DNA of 34,010 nt from Bacteroidales bacterium. GTDB taxonomy: Bacteria > Bacteroidota > Bacteroidia > Bacteroidales > Muribaculaceae. Positions 6,982 through 15,827 of the stretch are shown in pieces. The notes under the pieces are model-generated. The model worked only from the letters and a program-made list of their open reading frames with translations. It was not told where the DNA came from and made no database searches. Position 1 is the first letter of the stretch. Each line of letters begins with the position of its first letter. Both the position numbers and the translations under genes were made by a program. Where the stretch lies: positions 1 to 34,010 of the forward strand of contig SFOH01000016.1 in the NCBI GenBank assembly GCA_004552485.1, written 5' to 3'.

Positions 6982-7057
6982 CACTTTAGGAAGCACGCGC
7001 GTAGTCTTTTTCGGCTATCGGGCGCGCCTCGGGCACGCCGGAACGCCCCGGAGCGAC

Positions 7058-7085
7058 CCCGGAGCCGCCGGCTTCGGGCGCGGTC
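7058..7085 (+). repeat. REP-like palindrome, copy D, in the frd leader
   Basis: 9-nt arms (7058-7066 and 7070-7078, one G-U pair) around loop GCC, followed by CGCGGTC. It is the most divergent of the four copies. It lies within the inferred 5' untranslated leader of frdCAB. Confidence 0.65.
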
Positions 7086-7178
7086 ATGCACCGCGAAGGC
7101 CGGCGCCGAGCTTCCCCCCTTAATGAGCAAGTAACAATAAACAAAAATAAGTACTAATCCATTCACTAAAATCATCTT

Positions 7179-8363
7179 ATGTGGTTAATTAAATCATCTA
7201 TAGGACGCAAGTTCGTGATGGCTATCACGGGCATCTGCCTTGTCCTATTCGTTACTTTTCACGTGCTGATGAACAGTGTGGCCCTGATTTGGCCCGCCGC
7301 CTACAACTCTATCTGTGAGTTCCTGGGCGCCAACTGGTACGCTCTGATCGCCTCTGCCGGTCTGGGTCTGCTGTTTGTCCTCCACATCTGCTATGCCGTC
7401 TGGCTGACGCTCCAGAACCGCGCCGCCCGCGGCACCGACCGTTACGCCGTGACGGCCCGTCAGCCCCAGGTGGAGTGGTCGTCAAAGAACATGCTCGTGT
7501 TAGGCATTGTGATCCTGGCCTTTCTGGCCGTTCACCTCATCCAGTTCTGGGCCAAGATGCAGTGGAACGAGCTGCGTCACGCCGAGCTTAGCGTTCTGCC
7601 TCAGCTGAACGGCGCTCCCGTCGGCCCCGCTCAGGGCACGCTCATGCTGCAGCTGGCCTTCTCATGCTGGTGGACCCCCGTCATCTACATCATCGGCTTC
7701 ATCGCCCTCTGGTTCCACATGAACCACGGTTTCTGGTCGATGTTCCAGACCATCGGCTGGAACAACAAGATCTGGCTCCAGCGCCTGAAAACCATTTCCT
7801 GCTGGTGGACCTCGATCGTTGTCCTGCTGTTCATCGCCCAGGCCATCGTCTTCACCGTTGCCGCACACCGCAACTATTACACTGACAACGAGCAGCTCCA
7901 GGAGCAGTATGCCGAATACTGGGAAGGTCTTGCTCAGAAAGAGTGCGAGGACTTCCTCGCCCCGATTGCCGCTTTCCAGGCCGAGATTCAGCAGGCCCAG
8001 GCCGAAGGCATGGACGTCGGCAAGCTTCAGGCTGTCTATCAGAAAGTCCAGGCCAACATCCAGAACTACGTTATGAGTGAGGGTCCCGCCTTCCTGCAGG
8101 TTGCCGAGGCCATCATGAACGGCTACGACACACAGTGCCCGCTGGTTATGCCCGATCAGACTTCGCCCATGAACCAGCTCAGAGCTCTGACCGCCCAGGT
8201 TAAGCAGTCGCTGCCCGAATCCGCTCCCGAGGCCGCTGCTCAGGAGGCCGCTGCCCCCGCCCAGAAGGCTGCCCCTGCTGACAGCGAAGTGGCCGTCGAA
8301 GAGGCTGTGGTAGAGCCCGTTGCCGCCGACAGCGCCGATAACAATGCTAACAACAACAACTAA
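7179..8363 (+). CDS. frdC: Fumarate reductase / succinate dehydrogenase cytochrome b subunit with long C-terminal extension
   Basis: The membrane anchor of the quinol:fumarate oxidoreductase. Residues 1-233 form the known five-helix di-haem b subunit, with candidate haem-ligand histidines at H28, H69, H119, H180 and H183 (motif LWFHMNHGFW). Family members are usually about 220-240 residues. This protein continues for another 160 residues, with a charged, probably helical part (about 235-310), then NGYDTQCPLVMPDQTSP, and an Ala/Glu/Pro-rich tail ending in NNANNNN. With a cytoplasmic N-terminus and five helices, the extension would lie on the outer face of the membrane; that topology is inferred. 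frdA follows after 14 nt. Confidence 0.93.
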   Translation: MWLIKSSIGRKFVMAITGICLVLFVTFHVLMNSVALIWPAAYNSICEFLGANWYALIASAGLGLLFVLHICYAVWLTLQNRAARGTDRYAVTARQPQVEWSSKNMLVLGIVILAFLAVHLIQFWAKMQWNELRHAELSVLPQLNGAPVGPAQGTLMLQLAFSCWWTPVIYIIGFIALWFHMNHGFWSMFQTIGWNNKIWLQRLKTISCWWTSIVVLLFIAQAIVFTVAAHRNYYTDNEQLQEQYAEYWEGLAQKECEDFLAPIAAFQAEIQQAQAEGMDVGKLQAVYQKVQANIQNYVMSEGPAFLQVAEAIMNGYDTQCPLVMPDQTSPMNQLRALTAQVKQSLPESAPEAAAQEAAAPAQKAAPADSEVAVEEAVVEPVAADSADNNANNNN

Positions 8364-8377
8364 TCACACTCAGAGAT

Positions 8378-10405
8378 ATGGCAGATCTTAAAAACTTAGA
8401 GGGTATGATTGACTCTACCCCCATCATGAAAGACTTCGCTGACGTTGAAAAGTCTTCACTTCCTGAGTATCAGATTGACTCAAAGATTCCCGAAGGTCCC
8501 GTCGCTGAGAAATGGACAAACTATAAGGCCCACCAGAAACTGGTGAACCCCGCCAACAAACGCCACCTCGACATCATCGTCGTTGGCACGGGTCTGGCCG
8601 GCGCCTCCGCCGCCTCCACCCTCGGCGAGATGGGCTTCAATGTGCTGAACTTCTGCATCCAGGATTCGCCCCGCCGCGCCCACTCCATCGCTGCTCAGGG
8701 CGGTATCAACGCCGCCAAGAACTATCAGAACGACGGCGACTCGGTCTACCGTCTGTTCTACGACACGGTGAAGGGCGGTGACTTCCGCTCGCGCGAGGCA
8801 AACGTTTACCGTCTTGCCGAGGTTTCGAACAACATCATCGACCAGTGCGTTGCCCAGGGCGTTCCCTTCGCCCGCGAGTACGGCGGCCTGCTTGCCAACC
8901 GCTCTTTCGGCGGCGCCCAGGTTTCGCGTACGTTCTACGCCAAGGGTCAGACCGGCCAGCAGCTTCTGCTCGGCGCCTACTCATCGCTGAACCGTCAGAT
9001 TCAGAAAGGCACCGTCAAGAGCTACACCCGCCGCGAGATGATGGACATCGTCATCGTCGACGGCCGCGCCCGCGGCATCATCGTCCGCAACCTCATCACC
9101 GGTAAACTCGAGCGCTACTCGGCCCACGCCGTTGTGCTCGCCACCGGCGGTTACGGCCGCGCTTTCTTCCTGTCGACCAACGCCATGGGCTGCAACGGCT
9201 CCGCCGCTGTCCAGGCCTTCAAGAAGGGCGCATACCTGGCCAACCTGGCCTTCACGCAGATCCACCCCACCTGCATCCCCGTGCACGGCGAGGACCAGTC
9301 GAAGCTGACGCTGATGTCAGAGTCGCTGCGTAACGACGGCCGCATCTGGGTGCCCAAGAAGAAAGAGGACGCCGAGGCCATCCGCGCCGGCAAGCTCAAA
9401 CCCACCGACATCCCCGACGAGGACCGCGACTTCTATCTGGAGCGCCGCTATCCCGCCTTCGGTAACCTCTGCCCCCGCGACATCGCCTCGCGTGCCGCCA
9501 AGGAGCGCTGCGACGCCGGCTACGGCGTGGGAACGGGCAATGCCGTTTATCTGGACTTCAAATACGCCATCGAGCGCCTGGGTGCCGACGTCGTCCGTGA
9601 CCGCTACGGCAACCTCTTCGACATGTACCAGATGATCTCCGACGACAACCCCTACGAGACTCCCATGATGATCTTCCCCGCCTCCCACTACACCATGGGC
9701 GGCATCTGGGTCGACTATGAGCTTCAGACTTCGGTGAAGGGCCTGTTCGCCATCGGCGAGTGCAACTTCTCCGACCACGGCGCCAACCGTCTGGGCGCGT
9801 CCGCTCTGATGCAGGGTCTCGCCGACGGATACTTCGTGCTGCCCTACACCATGCAGAACTATCTGTCCGACCAGATCAAGGTCGAGTGCCCCTCCACCGA
9901 CTCCGAGGAGTTCGCCCGCGCCGAGCAGGGCGTGAAGGAGCGCATCGCCAAACTGATGGCCATCAAGGGCACGAAGAGCCCCGACGAGATTCACAAACGC
10001 CTGGGCCACGTGATGTGGAACCTGGTGGGCATGGGCCGCACGCTCCAGGGCCTGGTGAAAGCGCTCGACGAAATCGCCGACGTGCGCAAGGAGTTCTACA
10101 CCGACCTGCGTATCGTGGGTGAGGCCGAGGACCTCAACACCGAGCTCGAGAAGGCTCTCCGCCTCGAGGACTTCCTGGTCATCGCCAAGATGATGGCCAT
10201 CGACGCCCTCAACCGCAACGAGAGCTGCGGCGCTCACTTCCGCGAGGAGTACCAGACCAAGGACGGCGAGGCCGCCCGTAACGACAAGGACTATATGTAT
10301 GTGTCCTGCTGGAAGTACACCGGCGACGAAGAGAAGCCCATCCTCCTCAAGGAGCCCCTCAAATACGAGAGCATCACGGTTCAGACCCGTAACTACAAAT
10401 CATAA
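8378..10405 (+). CDS. frdA: Fumarate reductase / succinate dehydrogenase flavoprotein subunit
   Basis: The catalytic subunit that interconverts fumarate and succinate. In gut Bacteroidales it mainly reduces fumarate as the end of the anaerobic respiratory branch. The FAD motif VGTGLAGASAA begins at residue 69 and H102 in RAHSIAAQGG is the expected covalent FAD attachment site. HPTCIPVHGE and SDHGANRLGASALMQG are active-site and FAD-binding regions. At 675 residues it is of normal size, with about 60 residues before the FAD motif. frdB follows after 24 nt in the same operon. Confidence 0.96.
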   Translation: MADLKNLEGMIDSTPIMKDFADVEKSSLPEYQIDSKIPEGPVAEKWTNYKAHQKLVNPANKRHLDIIVVGTGLAGASAASTLGEMGFNVLNFCIQDSPRRAHSIAAQGGINAAKNYQNDGDSVYRLFYDTVKGGDFRSREANVYRLAEVSNNIIDQCVAQGVPFAREYGGLLANRSFGGAQVSRTFYAKGQTGQQLLLGAYSSLNRQIQKGTVKSYTRREMMDIVIVDGRARGIIVRNLITGKLERYSAHAVVLATGGYGRAFFLSTNAMGCNGSAAVQAFKKGAYLANLAFTQIHPTCIPVHGEDQSKLTLMSESLRNDGRIWVPKKKEDAEAIRAGKLKPTDIPDEDRDFYLERRYPAFGNLCPRDIASRAAKERCDAGYGVGTGNAVYLDFKYAIERLGADVVRDRYGNLFDMYQMISDDNPYETPMMIFPASHYTMGGIWVDYELQTSVKGLFAIGECNFSDHGANRLGASALMQGLADGYFVLPYTMQNYLSDQIKVECPSTDSEEFARAEQGVKERIAKLMAIKGTKSPDEIHKRLGHVMWNLVGMGRTLQGLVKALDEIADVRKEFYTDLRIVGEAEDLNTELEKALRLEDFLVIAKMMAIDALNRNESCGAHFREEYQTKDGEAARNDKDYMYVSCWKYTGDEEKPILLKEPLKYESITVQTRNYKS

Positions 10406-10429
10406 CAGTCCATCTCAAAAAAGACCAAC

Positions 10430-11185
10430 ATGGAAAATACTATCAGCGTAAATCTGAAAATCTGGCGTCAACGCGGTCCCAAAGAGAAAGGACAGTTCGT
10501 CAGCTACCATCTTGACAATGTATCCACCGGCAGCTCATTCCTGGAGATGCTCGACATGCTGAACCAGCAGCTTGTGGAGAACAACCAGGAGCCCGTGGTT
10601 TTCGATAACGACTGCCGCGAGGGCATCTGCGGCATGTGCTCGCTCTACATCAACGGCCACCCCCACGGCCCCGTGCAGGGCATCACCACCTGCCAGCTCC
10701 ACATGCGCAAGTTCAACGACGGCGACACCATCACCATCGAGCCCTGGCGCTCCGCCGCTTTCCCCGTGATCCGCGACCTCGCCGTCAACCGCAACGCCTT
10801 TGACCAGATTCAGCAGGCCGGCGGCTACGTGTCGTTCAACTGCGGCGGCGCTCCCGACGCCAACGCAATTCCCATCTCGAAGGCTGTCGCCGACGAGGCC
10901 ATGGACTCCGCCACCTGCATCGGCTGCGGCGCTTGTGTCGCTGCCTGCAAGAACGGCTCCGCAATGCTGTTCGTGTCGGCCAAGGTGAGCCAGTTCGCCC
11001 TCCTGCCCCAGGGCCAGGTCGAGCGCAAACGCCGCGCCCGCGCCATGGTTGCCAAGATGGACGAGCTCGGTTTCGGCAACTGCACCAACACCGGTGCCTG
11101 CGCCGCCGAGTGCCCCAAGAACGTTTCTCTGAGCAATATCGCGCGCCTGAACCGCGAGTTCATCAACGCCAAGTGCTCTGAATAA
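10430..11185 (+). CDS. frdB: Fumarate reductase / succinate dehydrogenase iron-sulfur subunit
   Basis: Passes electrons from the haems of FrdC to the flavin of FrdA. The N-terminal ferredoxin domain carries Cys62, Cys67, Cys70 and Cys88 for a [2Fe-2S] cluster (CREGICGMC and TTCQLHM). The C-terminal domain carries CIGCGACVAAC (163-173) and CTNTGACAAECPK (218-230) for the [4Fe-4S] and [3Fe-4S] clusters. The 251-residue length is normal. It is the last gene of the operon and is followed by a strong terminator. Confidence 0.96.
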   Translation: MENTISVNLKIWRQRGPKEKGQFVSYHLDNVSTGSSFLEMLDMLNQQLVENNQEPVVFDNDCREGICGMCSLYINGHPHGPVQGITTCQLHMRKFNDGDTITIEPWRSAAFPVIRDLAVNRNAFDQIQQAGGYVSFNCGGAPDANAIPISKAVADEAMDSATCIGCGACVAACKNGSAMLFVSAKVSQFALLPQGQVERKRRARAMVAKMDELGFGNCTNTGACAAECPKNVSLSNIARLNREFINAKCSE

Positions 11186-11232
11186 AGACCTCCCCCGTCC
11201 GGGCGCTGCGGCGCTCCGGGCGTAATCCCCCA

Positions 11233-11284
11233 CGGCGGGGCAATCACGGTTGACGGACCGCGGTTGCCCCGCCGCTCTTTTTTG
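11233..11284 (+). terminator. Intrinsic terminator of frdCAB
   Basis: An 11-bp perfect GC stem (11233-11243 with 11264-11274) with a 20-nt loop is followed by CTC and a run of seven T. It lies about 50 nt after the frdB stop. Confidence 0.85.
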
Positions 11285-11313
11285 TGCGCGGTTGCGCCGG
11301 CGATGAAAGAGTG

Positions 11314-11345
11314 GGTGAAAATCGGGCGCGCGGGCCTTATCTTTG
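11314..11345 (+). promoter_or_regulatory. Promoter of the terminase cassette
   Basis: A good -7 box TATCTTTG (11338-11345) lies 33 nt upstream of the chosen ATG at 11378. The -33 position carries only GGTG (11314-11317). With the terminator just upstream, it makes the next two genes a separate transcript. Confidence 0.6.
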
Positions 11346-11377
11346 CGCCATTGTTGAACCTTTATCATTATTTCGCT

Positions 11378-13747
11378 ATGGAAAGAAATCGTAATCAAAA
11401 CAAGAAGAAGAGCGCGGCGCGCGCCGAGAGCGTCGTCGAGAGCCTCACCAACCTCGAGGCCGACCGCCACGGGATGCTGCGCATCACGGCCATGCCGAGC
11501 GTGGTCAGCGCCGATGCGTCGCTGAGGCCGCTCACGGCCGTCGACTCGGCGACGCTGCTGTGCTGCCGAGGCCGTGAGCTTCTTGCCGCCAGCATCGCGG
11601 ACGGCGCGGAGACGGCGGTGTGCGAGCTGCCTGCCGAGGCGCTGTGCGCGGCTTCCGTAGGCGGCGCCGTGACGGTGATGACCCAGGCCGGACCCTTCCG
11701 CGTGGAGCGCGGCGAGGACGGAGGATGGACGGCGCCGGGTGTGATGCCCGCGCTGCCCGCCGCCGTTTTCTCGATGGTGCCCGCCGGCAGCCTTGTCAGC
11801 GGTCTGCCCGCCATGGAGGTGGACGCCGCAGTCATCTCCGCGAAAATGCTCGGCGCCTACACCGCCGCGGCCACGCAGGCCGACGCCGCCGGACTCCTCC
11901 TCCAGCCCGTGATGGCGGCATGGCGCCTGCGCGACCGCGACGGCCGCGTCCTCCACGTCTCCGAGCCGGTGGCCGTGGTGCCCGAGGCGCCGGCCCTCGC
12001 CTCGTGCTCGCGCTCGTTTGCGTTCACCACCGACGACAAGGGCGTGCGCCACACTTCTCCCGCCGAGTTTTCGGCACCGACGTTCAATCTTCAATTAGAC
12101 ATAAACGACACGCTGTCAGGCATATGGAGCGACACTGTCGCCAGCCTCGAGGTGCTCGTCTCGCCCCAGTTCCACCCTGTCTCCTCGGCCGACGGCACCC
12201 TTCAGTTCGGCCGTGATGAGGCGGGCAGCACGGGCACCGTCGCCTTCATCGGCGGCGGCAGCCTGCGCGGCATCTACAACGGCTCGGCGGCGTCGGCCGG
12301 ACTCATGGCAGCCGCCGCCGCGCGCTTCGCGAAGATTGCCCGCGTCGCCGCCGTCGTGGCCTATCCGTTCAAAAAGGCGCAGAGCATCACCGTGCCCGTC
12401 AGCTACGGTCAGACGCCGCTGCGCCAGGCCGACGAATTAGCCGAGGCGCTGGCCGAGCCCGTAACTGCGGAGGCAGGCGGCGCAGCACCTGAGCTTTTCG
12501 CGGCGCGGCAGGTGGCCGTAGCTCCGGGTGCCGTGGCCTGGTCCGGCATCACGCGCGTGCATGCTCCCGTGCCCTCGCCGGCGAATTGGGCGCTTAAGAG
12601 CGGCGACCGCATCTGGGAGGCCGTCACGCGCGTGCGCTTCGCCAACGGCGACTGCCTGGTCGAGCGCCACGAGGGCGCCGCCGACCCCGTGGCCTTCTCG
12701 CCATTCGTGAGCTATCCCGAGCCGGATGTCACGGAAGTGACTGTGGCTATGATGGTTGACGGCGCCTTCTCAACGCTGACGCTGAACATGCACAACGACG
12801 CGACGGGCACGCGCAGCATCGCCGCTTCCACGGCCACGTCGCTCACCGAGCCGCTGCCCGTGGCCACGGAGATTGACAGCGGCGAGCACCATGTCGGCGC
12901 CGCCGACCTCGATGCGCGCCGCATCATCGTCTGCCCCTCGTCCGACCCGCTCAACCCCGCCGTCAGCGCCACGGCGGTGACGCAGGTGCGCGCCATTGTG
13001 CCGGCGCGGAGCACAGGCGCTACGTGGGACTTCGGCCGCAGCCGCTTCCTGGTGTTCACGGCGGGCGGCACGGAGCTGTTGGTGGTCAATGCGGCGCTGA
13101 CGGCAGTGTCGTTGGGCGGCATCGCGGGCGCCGTCGTGGCCGGGCAGCAGAGCGTCTGCGACGCCGGCGACAGCGTCTATGCCCTCACCGGCGACGGCGT
13201 GCTCACGCGCTTCAGCGGCACGCGCGCCGAGGTCATCGACACCACCGTTCCCGGCGACCGCCTCGCCTTTCTGCCCGCCACGCGCGAGGTGCTCACGGCC
13301 GACACCGCCGACAATGTCGCGCGCGTCTATCCGCTGTGGCTGCAGGGACGTTATGAGTCGCTAAGGCTGCCGCGCTACTACGAGCTGAGCCTGTGCGCGG
13401 CGGGGGCGTGGCTGTCCGGCCCCGCCGCGGCGTTCACGCAGACGAGTGACCGCGGCCTCGTCTGCCTCACCGACCGCCGTGCCGCGGAGGACGCCGTCAC
13501 CGTGGGCTGGCGCATGCGCCGCGATATGTCCGCGCCCACGTGCCTGCACCTGTCCGCGACGTCCATCGACGGCCACGTGACCGTCTCGCGCCGCTATCTG
13601 TCGGCGCGCCTCGCGCCGGTGTGCCGACTGCGCCTCCAGGGCATCATCAATGCGCCGCTGCGCCTGCCCGCCCTCGACTTCCTGCCCCAGCCGTTGGTGC
13701 TCACCGGCTCGACGACCGTCTCTTCCGATTTCCTTGTAAAATATTAA
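11378..13747 (+). CDS. Unrecognised 789-residue beta-rich protein paired with a terminase
   Basis: I do not recognise this family. The start at 11378 (MERNRNQNKKKSAARAE) lies just after the -7 box. An upstream in-frame start at 11264 would sit inside the frd terminator and was rejected. The N-terminal 35 residues are basic and the rest is Ala-rich and predominantly beta-like. Repeated short strand-turn units (LLCCRGRELLAASIADGAE, FLVFTAGGTELLVVNAALTA, VYALTGDGVLTRFSGTRAEV, VCLTDRR) suggest propeller blades. There is no signal peptide and no membrane segment. It ends 17 nt before the terminase gene, so the two are probably co-transcribed. A phage structural or connector role is suggested only by this neighbour. 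Confidence 0.7.
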   Translation: MERNRNQNKKKSAARAESVVESLTNLEADRHGMLRITAMPSVVSADASLRPLTAVDSATLLCCRGRELLAASIADGAETAVCELPAEALCAASVGGAVTVMTQAGPFRVERGEDGGWTAPGVMPALPAAVFSMVPAGSLVSGLPAMEVDAAVISAKMLGAYTAAATQADAAGLLLQPVMAAWRLRDRDGRVLHVSEPVAVVPEAPALASCSRSFAFTTDDKGVRHTSPAEFSAPTFNLQLDINDTLSGIWSDTVASLEVLVSPQFHPVSSADGTLQFGRDEAGSTGTVAFIGGGSLRGIYNGSAASAGLMAAAAARFAKIARVAAVVAYPFKKAQSITVPVSYGQTPLRQADELAEALAEPVTAEAGGAAPELFAARQVAVAPGAVAWSGITRVHAPVPSPANWALKSGDRIWEAVTRVRFANGDCLVERHEGAADPVAFSPFVSYPEPDVTEVTVAMMVDGAFSTLTLNMHNDATGTRSIAASTATSLTEPLPVATEIDSGEHHVGAADLDARRIIVCPSSDPLNPAVSATAVTQVRAIVPARSTGATWDFGRSRFLVFTAGGTELLVVNAALTAVSLGGIAGAVVAGQQSVCDAGDSVYALTGDGVLTRFSGTRAEVIDTTVPGDRLAFLPATREVLTADTADNVARVYPLWLQGRYESLRLPRYYELSLCAAGAWLSGPAAAFTQTSDRGLVCLTDRRAAEDAVTVGWRMRRDMSAPTCLHLSATSIDGHVTVSRRYLSARLAPVCRLRLQGIINAPLRLPALDFLPQPLVLTGSTTVSSDFLVKY

Positions 13748-13764
13748 TCATTAAGGCTTTGTCA

Positions 13765-15630
13765 ATGATGAAATACACAGAATTGCTTGCTGAAAACCGC
13801 CGGCGCCTGGCTCTTTTGCCGGAGCGCCGCCCCTATGACCCGCGCACGGGCGAAGGCTGCTGCGGGGAGCGCACGGAGGTGACCACGCCGCTGCCCGACC
13901 TGCCGCGCGCCTTCGTGCCCGTGGCCATGACGCGCGATGCCGACTATTCGCCGCGCCTCGGCGCCACGGCCTGGGAACGGCTGCGCATACGCCACGACTT
14001 CGAGTACTGGGCGTGGCGCTGCGTGCGCATCTTCTACAAGACGGCGGGCGGCGAGGGACCCTTCCGCCTCAACGCCGGTCAGCGGCGCGTGCTGGAGGTG
14101 ATGGAAGACGACCGCCGCGCCGGGCGACCCGTGCGCGTCATCGTGCTCAAGGCGCGTCAGTGGGGTTGTTCGACCCTCGTGGCCGTGTACATGGCGTGGT
14201 ATCAGCTGGTGCTCCTGCGCAACTGCAACTCGCTGATATGCGGCCATGTAAAGGATGCAGCCACCAACATACGCTCCATGCTCGAATACCTGCTCAGCCA
14301 GTATCCCGAGGAACTTTGGGACGCCGACGAGAACGGCGGCGTGCGCCATCCTCAGCTGAAAAGCATGGGCGCGTCGCAGAACATGAAGGCGCTGGCCGGG
14401 CGCGACTGCCGCGTGACGCTGGCCACAGCCATCGCCCCCGACGCGGTGCGCGGCGCCAACCTCTCGCTGGCCCATCTGAGCGAGGTGGCATACTACGGCG
14501 CTACGACGCAGCGCAGCCCCGAGATGCTGCTGAAGAGCATCATCGGCTCGGTGATGCCGCAGCCTAACACACTGGTAGTCATGGAGTCGACCGCCAACGG
14601 CGTGGGCAATTTCTTCCACCGCGAGTGGCTGCGCGCCGAGGCCGGCAAGAGCGACAAACACGCCGTTTTCGTGCCGTGGAGCCTCATCGCCGAGTATTCG
14701 ATGGATGTCGCCGACAGCGATGCCGCCACGTTCTTCGCCTCCTTCGACGCCTACGAGCGCGGGCTGTGGGACGCGGGCCTCACGCTGCAGCAGATTATGT
14801 GGCACCGCGTCACCGGGCGCGCCTATCCGTCGCCGGACGCCTTCCACGCCGAGTTTCCGTTCACGCCCGTCGAGGCCTTCACGCTGAGCGGCAACCACGT
14901 GTTCGCGCCCGAACGCATCGCCGAGCTGCGCCGCGGCACGTGTCCGCCAGCCATCGTCGGCGAGCTGAGCCGCGGCGTCGTACGCGCCGAGAGCGGAGGC
15001 ACCCTGCAGATGTGGGAAGAGCCGCAGGATGGCGCCTACTATGTGGCGGCCGTGGACATCGGCGGACGCTCGGCCTCGGCCGACTGGTCGGTCATCTCCG
15101 TGCTCAGCCACGGCGCCGTGCCGCGTGTGGTGGCGCAATGGCGCGGGCACACCGACCACGACGTCCTCGCCGACAAGGCCGTGGCCCTCGCCGCGCTCTA
15201 CAACGAGGCGCTCCTGGTGGTGGAGTCGAACACGCTCGAGTCGGCCGGTTCATGCGTGGGCGGCGACAATTCGCTGACCGTCATCGACCGCCTGCGCGAG
15301 AGCTATTCGAACCTCTACACGCGTCCGGTCGTCGACAACCTCACGGGCGGCATGACCACGCGCATCGGTTTCCATACGAACCGTCGCACCAAGTCGCTGC
15401 TAATCAACACATTGATAGCGGCTGTTCGCGACGGAGGCTATGTCGAGCGCTGCGACGAAGCCTGCAACGAGCTGTCGACCTACATCCAGCACCCCAACGG
15501 TAGCTATGCCGCCCGCGACGGCTGCCACGACGACATCCTCATGACGCGCGCCATGGCGCTCTACGTCATCAGCACGTCGGCGCCGGCCGTTGCCCCCGCC
15601 TCGGTGCCTTACCCCCTCCCGTACCTCTGA
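13765..15630 (+). CDS. Phage-type terminase large subunit (TerL), orphan
   Basis: The DNA-packaging motor protein of tailed phages, with an ATPase and a nuclease. The start is taken at 13765 (MMKYTELL; the next codon but none between is also ATG, 13768). A longer frame from 13540 overlaps the upstream gene and was rejected. In the 621 residues, Walker A is KARQWGCST (129-137). The Walker B region LSLAHLSE ends in E240, and MESTANG (273-279) is the coupling motif. The C-terminal RNase H-like nuclease shows D431 (AAVDIGG), D440 (ADWS), E487 (VVESN) and D589/D590 (CHDDIL). All key acidic residues seem present, so it looks intact. No portal, capsid, small terminase or integrase is seen nearby. 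Confidence 0.85.
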   Translation: MMKYTELLAENRRRLALLPERRPYDPRTGEGCCGERTEVTTPLPDLPRAFVPVAMTRDADYSPRLGATAWERLRIRHDFEYWAWRCVRIFYKTAGGEGPFRLNAGQRRVLEVMEDDRRAGRPVRVIVLKARQWGCSTLVAVYMAWYQLVLLRNCNSLICGHVKDAATNIRSMLEYLLSQYPEELWDADENGGVRHPQLKSMGASQNMKALAGRDCRVTLATAIAPDAVRGANLSLAHLSEVAYYGATTQRSPEMLLKSIIGSVMPQPNTLVVMESTANGVGNFFHREWLRAEAGKSDKHAVFVPWSLIAEYSMDVADSDAATFFASFDAYERGLWDAGLTLQQIMWHRVTGRAYPSPDAFHAEFPFTPVEAFTLSGNHVFAPERIAELRRGTCPPAIVGELSRGVVRAESGGTLQMWEEPQDGAYYVAAVDIGGRSASADWSVISVLSHGAVPRVVAQWRGHTDHDVLADKAVALAALYNEALLVVESNTLESAGSCVGGDNSLTVIDRLRESYSNLYTRPVVDNLTGGMTTRIGFHTNRRTKSLLINTLIAAVRDGGYVERCDEACNELSTYIQHPNGSYAARDGCHDDILMTRAMALYVISTSAPAVAPASVPYPLPYL

Positions 15631-15677
15631 CCCTCAATTCACCTCCCCCGTACCAGCCTAAAACACCGGCACATCCG

Positions 15678-15715
15678 AGCCTCCGTTCCTGAAATTTTCC
15701 GGGACGGGGGCTTTG
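15678..15715 (+). terminator. Intrinsic terminator of the terminase cassette
   Basis: A 12-bp stem with two G-U pairs (15678-15689 with 15701-15712) and an 11-nt loop is followed by TTT. It lies about 50 nt after the terminase stop. Confidence 0.7.
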
Positions 15716-15772
15716 AGTGTTGTGGAGATTTCGGCAAACGAAAAAAGAAAAATTGGTCAAAAGGGAATATTA

Positions 15773-15804
15773 TTTGTCAGATTCGGAATAGTTTCGTACC
15801 TTTG
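15773..15804 (+). promoter_or_regulatory. Bacteroidota promoter of the FadL-like gene
   Basis: TTTG (15773-15776), exactly 20 nt, then TACCTTTG (15797-15804). This is a textbook match, 23 nt before the ATG at 15828. Confidence 0.85.
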
Positions 15805-15827
15805 CAGCCTATTATTAACATTTATTT

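Noticed and set aside
6659..6989. Frames through the G-rich repeat region
   Set aside because: The products are low-complexity Gly/Arg, and the frames start inside tRNA-Asn copy 2 or in repeats.
11188..11225. Further REP-like copy after frdB
   Set aside because: GC-rich palindromic bases around GCTGCGGCGC lack both the GGC inner arm and the CACGGTC tail.
11264..11377. Upstream start for the 789-residue protein
   Set aside because: It would begin inside the frdCAB terminator and upstream of the -7 box at 11338-11345. The 38 extra residues look like translated regulatory DNA.
13540..13764. N-terminal extension of the terminase
   Set aside because: It overlaps the 3' end of the upstream gene and has a shadow-like composition.
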